Below are positions 56,566-64,000 of a stretch of DNA of 64,000 nucleotides, one piece after another; the stretch's first letter is position 1, and each line of letters opens with the position of its first letter. Made by a program: the position numbers and the translations under genes. The stretch spans positions 67,160,308 through 67,224,307 of the forward strand of contig JAMXBB010000011.1 of assembly GCA_024138015.1 (NCBI GenBank), read 5' to 3'. The stretch is from Lumnitzera littorea. Lineage: Eukaryota; Streptophyta; Magnoliopsida; Myrtales; Combretaceae. Below the pieces are notes generated by a model. It was not told where the DNA came from, did no database searches, and saw only the letters and a program-made list of their open reading frames with translations.

Positions 56566-57860
56566 CCTTCTAACCAAGCACGGACCTTATGGATTCGGGC
56601 AATATGGTCAAGTATAAGAACAATGGCTTGCCAAGCTTAGGAGCCACCAACACTGGTGGATTCATAAGGTATTCTTTAATTTTTGTGAAAGCCTCTTCAC
56701 ATTCCTCATCTCAATTGATCCTTGCATTCTTTTTTAATAGCTTAAATAGAGGGTGGCATTTGTTTGTTAGCTGTGATATGAATCGAGCTATATAATTTAA
56801 ACGCCCTAATAGCCCTCGTACTTCCTTAAGTGTACACGGAGGAGGCATGTCAATTATGGTCTTGGCTTTATTAGGATCGACTTTGATACCACTTTAGCTA
56901 ATTATGAAATCCAATAATTTGCTTGATGTCACTTCAAAAGTACACTTCTCTGGATTTAACTTCAACTGGAACTTCCTCAATTTATTAAACATTTTCCTTA
57001 AGTTTTCTAAGTGATCTTCCTCTTCTCTGAATTTTGCAACCATATCATCAACATACACTTCTATCTCTTTATGCGTCATATCATGAAAGATCACAGCCAT
57101 GGCTCTTTGATACTTTGCCCCTGCATTCTTTAGCCTAAACAGTATCACCTTATAGCAAAACGTACCCTAAATTGTAACAAAAGTTATCTTAGTCTTATCC
57201 TTTTCGGACATCTAGATCTGATTGTATCTCGAAAAACCATCCATGAATGAGAATAGATGATTTCCGGCAATATTATCCATCAAGACATCAATGTAAGGCA
57301 ATAGAAAATTGTCTTTAGGTATTGCCTGGTTGAGATCTCAAAAGTCTACATAGACTCTGACTGTCTCATTTTTCTTCATTACTGGAACAATATTAGCCAC
57401 CCATTTCGAGTAATCTAACACCTTAATGAATCCAACTTCTAGTATTTTCTTAACTTCTTTAATTTTCAACAAGACTCAGGTCGAAATTTCCTTAACTTTT
57501 GCTATTTAGGCTTGGTATCTTCTTATGTGGGTAAATGGTAGACCACGATTGATTGGTCTAACCGCGGCTTATCCTCATATAACCAAGCAAACACGTCTTG
57601 ATATTCGGCTAACAATGTAATCATTTCTGTTTTTTGTTTATTTTTTAGATTCCCTTTGATTTTTAGATTCTTAGGATTATTTTCATCCCCTACGTTGACT
57701 GTTTTAATCGGTTCATTGATAGTAATTTTACGCAGTTCATGTTTTTGCCATTCCTCTTGTATATTACTATAGTCATCGACATCGTTCCTGATGACTAACC
57801 CTGTAGGGTTGGAAATGATATTAATATTCTCATTTTCTACCAACATGAGGTATTCCTAGT
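56566..57860 (-). pseudogene. Tat/Ogre reverse transcriptase (relic)
   Basis: The minus-strand lead-in EMITLLAEYQDVFAWLYEDK (57523-57846) precedes RT. Then a broken fingers/palm region with WIILPEIIYSHSWMVF-like text in shifted frames, and the open piece 56894-57148: FRLKNAGAKYQRAMAVIFHD, EIEVYVDDMVAKFREEEDH, KLRKFQLKLNPEKCTFEV. The YVDD box is intact. Towards 56570 the frame runs into LLNPPVLVAPKLGKPLFLYL, the start of RNase H, and ends there; RNase H and integrase are absent. Confidence 0.92.
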
Positions 57861-58300
57861 TTTCACTCGGTTCATTACATCTGGGCAAAGCGCATAAAGA
57901 AAAGTGTATGTAAGTGAAAGAGGATTGAAACATAACAAAGCAAAGAAACGAACTAAGATTTTATTGAATGAATGGAAGTGGATCACAAATGAGATAAAGG
58001 CTTAACTAATATTTTTGAATGAAAGGTTTAACAATATGTTCGGAACAGTGACTATTGAAAATAAAAATTCAAAAAATATTGACTAAGAGTCACCCTTTAC
58101 CTTAGGGAAGACCTGTTGCCTTTTGTCAGGATAGAGAACCATTTATTCAAATGGTACTAGGGCTTAGGTAAGCTTGTTGATCCTTTATTGGCAGATTCTC
58201 GAGCTTGAGTCTCTACTTATATAAATGTCTTAGCTAGTGGCAGGAAGGTCATTGGGGCATGGTATAATCTATCACCTCTCTTGCCCCTCTCTTATTTCTT
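57861..58300 (-). other. Linker between protease and RT, Tat/Ogre element
   Basis: Degenerate; short frames include QARESANKGSTSLPKP-like text near 58190. No domain is recognised, but position fits the protease-RT linker. Confidence 0.5.
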
Positions 58301-59055
58301 CTAGAATTCTTTTGCCGGGATGGGATTGTAGCCAAGGCCGTTAGTGCTAATTTGACCTTCCTTAAATTTTATTCTTTTGTCTTCTTCTCTTTCGGGACCT
58401 ATAATCAAGCTTACTTCTTCAAACATTTGTAAGCCCAACTTTTCTTGCCCTTCACTTCTTATATAAGTTATGGTCATTTCCTTATTAATTTTATAATCTT
58501 GATCTCCCAAAATTGTAATCACTTGGTCATTTGAGATAAACTTCAACTTTTAGTGCAAGCTCGAGAGTATAGCCTTTGTTATGTAAATCTAAGGTTTTCC
58601 TAAGAGTAAGTTGAATCTTGGAATGTCAATGACTTAGAATCAAATAGTGAAGTGCTGAGGGCCAATACTTATGGATAAATCAATCTCCCCTATAATCTCT
58701 CTTCTAGAACTATCAAAGGCCTTAACTGTTGTGGAAGAAGGCCTAATTGCAGATGTGTCAATACCGAGCAAATTTAAGGTAACGAGTAGACAAACGTTCA
58801 ACGATGATTTGTTGTAAATGAGTACTTTGGTAGTGATTATATCATTACTCTTGACCATGTGAAAAGTGGTTTCGTGTGCTTATTCCCTTCTTCGCCTAAC
58901 TCTTTTGTTGAAAAAGAAATTTGATCCATGGCAAGGACGAAATTAGTGACTAGTCCCATCTTGTCAGTTGTAATTTCACGGGGGACTTTAACCTCCTTTA
59001 AAGTGCGAAACAAAGCTTTTCTATGTGGTTCAGACGTGATCAGCGAGCTCATCAA
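58301..59055 (-). pseudogene. Tat/Ogre aspartic protease (relic)
   Basis: The minus strand reads IITTKVLIYNKSSLNVCLLV (58640-58858), then RPSSTTVKAFDSSRREIIGE, IDLSISIGPQHFTI, a stop, and FNLLLGKP, stop, IYITKAILSSLH; then KLKFISNDQVITILGDQD (58301-58546). This follows the Tat/Ogre protease pattern (KVLIDNGSSLNV, RPSSMVVRAFDGSRREVMGE). The active-site Asp is Tyr and the next Gly is Lys (YNKSS), so the enzyme is dead. The upstream piece (58837-59055, FSTKELGEEGNKHTKPL) is linker. Confidence 0.9.
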
Positions 59056-60239
59056 TGATATCTGTACTGGAGTCTTACTAAGTTAGTCCATGATCTTGTA
59101 CTCACTTGACTTAATCATTTTGGTAAAGATTGATAGCCCTTCAACATATTTGGTCGTCATTTTATCATTCGATTCCTCAGGTATGGTCTTCCTCTCTTGC
59201 TCTTCTCTTGGGTGGTAAATCCTTCCTAATCGAGTAATCCCCCCTACCAGAGGACCTAGTTTCTCCTAATTTACTACGTTATAGTTAAATGGGATAGCCT
59301 TGTAATTTTTTGGTGCTAGCGGTACATGAAACGTGTACCTCTTTGCTTTTAGGGCCTGTTCGCTCATGTAGAACTCGAAAACCTTAGGTTTCTTATTTGA
59401 ACTAATAACATTGATGGTACAATCATAAAAAATCATATCAATAATCGGCTTATGGTTTGATAAGGGATTATTGTTAATGTTTAGAGCTAGGGCTTCTACA
59501 AAATCTAACCGCACTATCCCTTTGTCTATCATGTCTTGAATCTTGTTCCTCAGTCTCTAGTACGAATCAGTTGAATGCCTTACTTGCCCACAATGATATT
59601 CACATTTCACCGTAAGGTTAAAGATTCTCGACCTGTACCGGTCACTAGAAAGTTCGTACCATATCAAATTATCTTTTCGTAACTTCTCGAAAACTTAACT
59701 TAAGGGGATAGGTATCTTAGTAAACTGTCTAAAAGTCCTATTAGCCTAAAGCTGGTCTCTAAACTATTGTCGAGTTAAAGGAAGACGCGTTCTAAAAGCG
59801 ACTTGAGCATTTGGTATGACATTTAAGTTTACCATGCTAATCATAGATTCTTTAGGCTTGTTGCCCACTGGTCTAGGACTAGAAGACAAAATTGGTGGCC
59901 TTCTATCTACTTGCTCTTGAAGCTTGTCAGAAGAGACAGCACTTTCAATCATGCACCCTGCTACTACCACTTCAACAAAACTAGACAAGGTTTGGCTGAT
60001 GAGATGGGAGAAATATGGCCTTTCTAAGGTGTTGATGAAGGTTAATGTGGGTTCTTTCTCCGTAGTAAGAGTAGATATTCTTGCAGCTAAGGACCTTCAC
60101 CTTTGAGCATATTCTTGAATGATTCATTATTCTTCTTTCGTAGGGCAACTAGATCCATCATAATCGAAGCTACTTCCACATTGAACTTATATTGCTCGTA
60201 AAAATACCCCAGCAAGTTTTTCTCACATATTTATCTGGT
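59056..60239 (-). pseudogene. Tat/Ogre gag C-terminal half (relic)
   Basis: Pieces in order on the minus strand: NLLGYFYEQYKFNVEVASIM and MDLVALRKKNNESFKNML (60220-60110), SFVEVVVAGCMIESAVSSDK (59764-59988), CEYHCGQVRHSTDSY near 59615-59570 (a degraded Cys/His knuckle), then IVRLDFVEALALNINNNPLS and APKNYKAIPFNYNVVN (59266-59532). The order matches Tat/Ogre Gag downstream of the core seen in copies 1 and 2. Stops and shifts are present. Confidence 0.85.
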
Positions 60240-61205
60240 TTAGGTTAAGCTGAGCGTACCAAGTCGAGGTCAGTCCCATTAGACTATCTTGGAACGTCTA
60301 TACTATTAGTGAATCATACTGGACATATTTACCTATCTTCCTAACATACAACCTGGTATGGAGCTTGGGGCATCTCATCCCGTTATACTTTTCAAACTTT
60401 GGCACCTTAAACTTCTTAAGGTAAGCTCTAATGTCATATGTAGAAAACTCGGTGATCTTCGCCTATTCAAATCCATCATACCTTACAAGTGATTTCATCT
60501 TCTCAGCTATCTGTTGCATCAGTTTCTTTTCCAGTTCTTTTAAGCTGTCTATGTTAGGCCCTTGGTTAGCCAGTCTTGGGGCCACAAACATATCAAGTTC
60601 AAAGGTTTGGTTGACTTTTGGGTAAACTCCTTCTGACTCAAATAGGTCTTTTGGATATTCATGCTCTGCTTTGGGAGCTTACATATTCTTCCCATAACGG
60701 GCCTTGGAGCTTTCTTCATTAGCTGGTATTATGGCTCACAGCAAAGCGATGCTGTCTGTTAGGAAGCTCATTTGTTTTGCTATTTTCTCTATAGCCCTTT
60801 CTATGGAACAAAATCTCAGCTTGAATGGATCATTGATCTTGGGTTCTTTGTCATCTCTTGAGTGGTGGCCATCTTGGTTTAAGAATGTGTTCTGATCAAC
60901 TTCTCTAAAAGACTTGACATTTAGGAGCTATCTTGAGATTTTACTTGATGAAAACTCAATAAAGGGTTGGCATATGTTACATTTTTCTAAGAAAAGGTTA
61001 TTAAATATACGAATGCAAGATGTACGGCACACGAATGCAATAAAAATTAAGAATTAGTAAGAGACCTTTGATGTGGCAAAACCTAACTAATTTTTATTAA
61101 TTTTTGCTACTGTAAAGCTTTACATCACTTATTCTATTTGAAAAAGGAATCTTAAAGATAGAAAACATTAAAAGAGCCTAAAATCTAAATTCTAATCTTT
61201 CTATG
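60240..61205 (-). pseudogene. Tat/Ogre gag fragment, copy 2
   Basis: The counterpart of 55570-56565 in its proper place within the element. Coding text is the same as copy 1 (FKVPKFEKYNGTG-type gag core) but broken by more stops. The linker part 60900-61200 is nearly the same as 56230-56530. The match ends near 61205, from where this copy continues as coiled-coil ORF1 sequence and copy 1 does not. Confidence 0.88.
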
Positions 61206-62620
61206 GCTAGTGAGCTTGTCTTGAGTCTTCTTCTTCTTTTGGATCTTGGGAGCCTCCTCTTCCTTGCCCTTGGTCCTTTTTAACTGTGCTTCTAATGCCT
61301 TTATCCTCTGATGATATTCCTTGTAGTGGTTCTCTAGCTCTTGCTCTCTTTTACTTGCTTTCTTGGGTTTAGCATTAACTTGGACTTCTTCCTTCTCCTT
61401 ATTCTCTTCCATATCTTTCAGTTTCTTCAACTGGCGATAAAGAAGTCCTTTAGTTGTCTAGCTCTTGCCTATTATCTCCTTAGTGGTAGGGGTGGTCTTT
61501 CTTGTGCGCCAAAGAGCTCGGATGCTTGGGAGTTTTACCACTTTGTTAGCCACCAACATGCTGGGGTTATAAAAGTCTAATGAGACGGCTTCTAATGATG
61601 GTCTAGGGATCATGTCTTCGATGAGTCCATTGACTGGGACGTATTCGGCACAGAGGTTGAAGCCAATTAAGGGTATTGCTTTGAAATTTTCACATCTTCT
61701 TATCATTTCCTTACTTGCAAACCACTGGGTATCTATAGTAACTCTTCTACTTTCATACTCTGAAAGTGTTGGACCTAATAACGAATAACTATGTCTTCAA
61801 GTAGCTCAATTCTTTCTTCAAAAGACTTAATGAGATCATATTGCTAGGTAAACTTGGCCTGGTTGAAATCAAGTTGATAGCTTCTCATATGGCTAATGAA
61901 CTAGACTATAAGTAGAACTATATTGGTCTTTAGATCTCCTCACTTCTTCTTCTTGAGATGATTTAGTGATCGAATTTGTTTAGCCAGGAGGGCCAAGACA
62001 TATGATTTCCCTTCGAGAAATTGGGTTATGAGTTTAGCAACTATGATGTAGACCTGGCGTTTATCATCAGGGAACAGTATAGTGTTGAAGACCACTGAGA
62101 TAAAGGCATTGACTCGGTACCAGTGTGATGCTTCTAAATTTGCACAAAAAACCTCTCGTTTATCTCTACGCTTCAATTCAGTAGAAAACTAGTCCATGAT
62201 GTCCTCTAACCGAATGGTCTTCCCTTGATTTAAAACTCAATTTATCTCAGTTTTCCTAACTCTCAACAACTTGCTGAAGATCTTTGGTGCTGCAACTTCT
62301 ATGTCTAAGACGTAGACCTCATCTGTGATAGTAGGGGCCTACAACAATTGAGAATACTCTTTTAAGGTTAAGCTTAACTGATGTGGGCTTAAACAGAAAC
62401 TGAAGGACTCGAGCTCCTATAATTAAACTAAAGCCAGCACTAAAGTGATGTTCATGGGGATCTTCTACAGAGAGAGGATAGGCCCAATCTTGTTCTTGAT
62501 AAACTTCTGCTTATCTGGGCTAAAGAGTCAAAACCACATCTAAAGCAGTCTTTGAGGCTAATGTGGTGGGTGGACATGGATTTCTTCAAAGGGCTCTTGA
62601 CTTGATCTAGCCATGCTTAT
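61185..62620 (-). pseudogene. Tat/Ogre ORF1 / gag N-terminal region
   Basis: Minus-strand open pieces: coiled coil EQELENHYKEYHQRIKALEA and QLKRTKGKEEE (61185-61430); FKAIPLIGFNLCAEYVPVNG and EAVSLDFYNPSMLVANKVVK (61458-61706); DKREVFCANLEASHWYRVNA and FISVVFNTILFPDDKRQVYI (61940-62176); FSFCLSPHQLSLTLKEYSQL near 62410-62350, resembling the FRFGGIELTPTLEEY start of the Ogre-type first ORF. The presence of this extra domain upstream of gag is a mark of Ogre-type elements. Its role is unknown. Confidence 0.8.
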
Positions 62621-63219
62621 GTAAAAAAATCAAAATTACAATCACAATCTATCCTAAACTTTACACAGAATTATTACAAATTATTTATAGGGAAATATTA
62701 TGACTATAGCTTCACAACTACCCTTGTTTGTTTTGGTCTGCCACATCATAGGCTCTTGTGATTTTTGAAAAAGGGTTTTCATGTAATGTAATGGGTGGGT
62801 TCTAAAGGTTTTCAAGTTCTGTAATCACTGCGTTTTTTTAAAGCAACGGTTCTATAGTCACATCTGAACTTACGTTGGGTAGCTTGATTGGTCTCGAAAG
62901 ATGGTTGTCCTATAACATCCGAAGCTTATACAATGACCTTTTTTTTATGGTCCTAAGACAGCCTGATTATGACTATATCTACCATGCATTTATAATGCGA
63001 AAAATAAAATCAAATAAAACATATCTCTAAAATTACACCCCCTTAAATTAACTGTAACAAAAAAAGAAATGTTGTACAAAAAAAGAAATAAAATAAATAA
63101 ATAAAATAATAGACCTAAGTGATCTTTTTTTATTCTTTTATTTTTTATTATCCATTTATTTTTGTTTTTCTTGAAAAATAATTCTATTTTTGGTAAATTT
63201 TAGTAGCTAGCCCTCTGGG
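62621..63219 (-). other. Tat/Ogre 5' leader
   Basis: AT-rich sequence between the primer site and the first ORF. No coding frame is recognised. Confidence 0.55.
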
Positions 63220-63251
63220 GGTCCTTAGAGGAGTCACCAAACTATCAAGTT
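63220..63251 (-). promoter_or_regulatory. Primer-binding site region, Tat/Ogre element
   Basis: The minus strand after the LTR end reads AACTTGATAG then TTTGGTGACTCC and a GGACCCCCAGAGG tail, similar to the TTTGGCGACTCTGCTGGGGA motif inside Ogre-type LTRs. Distance to the LTR end is about 10 bases. Confidence 0.7.
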
Positions 63252-63942
63252 TGTTTTTTCGATTTTCTATTTAATTTGATTTCTCACTTTCTGATTAATA
63301 TTAAACTCTAACCCATTTAATATTAATCTTCGATTAGAGAAATTGAGAAATTCCAGTTTTTTTATTAAAAAAACTTTTTGGAGTCGCCACTCGATTGGAG
63401 TCGAGAAAAAGAGAAGAAATTGTAATCAATTGAGTGAATTGACTATGGCTTGGCTACTAGTTGTGGATTTTGATTTCGATTTCGATTTTGATTTCAAACA
63501 AACCAGAGGAATTCAAATCCGAAGGCTAACCTATTAAATCCTAATGGGAACCACTATTTATTTTTCGAAATTAGGTTTATTCTTTAAATTATAATTTTTT
63601 AAAGAAAAAATAAAAACCAAAAGAAAAAAAAAACTAAGTTTCTATAGATTTTATCATCACTCCTAAGGTGCCTACATACTCACTAGCCGAGATAAGACGA
63701 TCGTAATTCTTTCCGAAAACTTTAGTGCATTGGTTTATTTTTAATTTCTTAAAATCGATCGAGTTTACGTTTTAATTAATTTAGTTTATTAAAAAAAAAA
63801 ATTCTAAAGAAGTCTTAACTCTTGAGTATTTTTATTTTATAAATAAACTCTTTAAAAATCCTATTTTTTAAAAGGATCTTTTATTAATTTTTATTTGAAA
63901 AAACAGTTTTCTAAGGGATGCATCCCTTAGAAAACTGTTTTT
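63252..63942 (-). repeat. 5' LTR of Tat/Ogre element (cut by assembly gap)
   Basis: On the minus strand it ends with the segment shared with 55293-55569 and with the solo LTR 1991-4168. A GATTTC/GATTTT hexamer run lies at 63466-63497. The CCTACATACTCACTAGCCGA region (63669-63690) parallels 2470-2500 of the solo LTR. The outer end is not reached: Ns begin at 63943. The plus-strand ORF 63343-63537 is not a gene. Confidence 0.85.
63899..63942. repeat. Perfect 44-bp palindrome at the gap edge
   Basis: The left arm (AAAAACAGTTTTCTAAGGGA and TG) is followed at once by its exact reverse complement (CATCCCTTAGAAAACTGTTT and TT), with no loop, centre at 63920/63921. It ends where the Ns begin. Either a hairpin that stalled sequencing or a contig-end folding artefact. 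Confidence 0.92.
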
Positions 63943-64000
63943 TNNNNNNNNNNNNNNNNNNNNNNNNNNNNNNNNNNNNNNNNNNNNNNNNNNNNNNNNN
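63943..64000. other. Assembly gap (Ns)
   Basis: Unresolved bases to the end of the window. Confidence 0.99.

Noticed and set aside
1..64000. Host gene, tRNA, rRNA, CRISPR or bacterial operon
   Set aside because: All coding signals belong to transposable elements; no cloverleaf, rRNA block or spaced repeat array was recognised.

Overview
The window is about 64 kb of AT-rich plant nuclear DNA, most likely from a eudicot. It is a nested graveyard of transposable elements. I found no intact host gene, rRNA, tRNA, operon or CRISPR array. The plant assignment rests on the families present: Ty3/gypsy elements of two broad types (one primed by initiator Met tRNA, one Tat/Ogre-like), an L1-type LINE with a DUF4283/zinc-knuckle ORF1, a CACTA (En/Spm) transposon with TNP2 and Transposase_24-like genes, and several MITEs. 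Every coding relic carries stops or frameshifts, so all genes are annotated as pseudogenes. The species cannot be named from the sequence alone.

Layout. 1-6640: Ty3/gypsy element A on the minus strand, its protease split at 1991-4168 by a Tat/Ogre-type solo LTR with a perfect CTTAG target duplication. 7086-7755: hAT-like MITE. 7915-12360: element B, plus strand, same family as A, inverted to it and 5' truncated. 13130-19310: full-span but decayed L1-type LINE on the minus strand. 20955-21390: solo LTR of family E. 22074-30901: element C, a Tat-type gypsy element on the minus strand with matched 190-bp LTRs, primer-binding site, polypurine tract, gag, pol and, between pol and the 3' LTR, an antisense ORF with a minisatellite. 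31040-33560: LTR-like non-coding DNA and a GAGCT-rich stretch. 33600-34000: gypsy protease relic. 34750-36480: two related LTRs in inverted orientation. 36598-38645: a 3' fragment of element E flanked by a 215-bp direct repeat. 38782-40309: a 1.5-kb near-complete palindrome.

41836-55290: a CACTA transposon on the plus strand. Its TNP2 gene is split at 46512-50136 by a 3.6-kb LTR-like insertion and again at 50986-51325 by a Mutator-type MITE with a perfect 9-bp target duplication; a second ORF (Transposase_24-like) lies at 53900-54900. 55293-63942: Tat/Ogre element(s) on the minus strand, with LTR, primer site, ORF1/gag, protease and RT, then an abrupt join to a second copy of the gag region and a truncated LTR. 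The window ends in a perfect 44-bp palindrome next to an assembly gap (Ns from 63943).

No clear novel cellular system is visible. The points most worth a second look are the antisense ORF plus minisatellite in element C, the 1.5-kb palindrome, the RT-to-gag chimera in the Ogre cluster, the inverted LTR pair, repeated Asp-to-Asn changes at catalytic sites of unrelated relics, and the palindrome at the gap edge.
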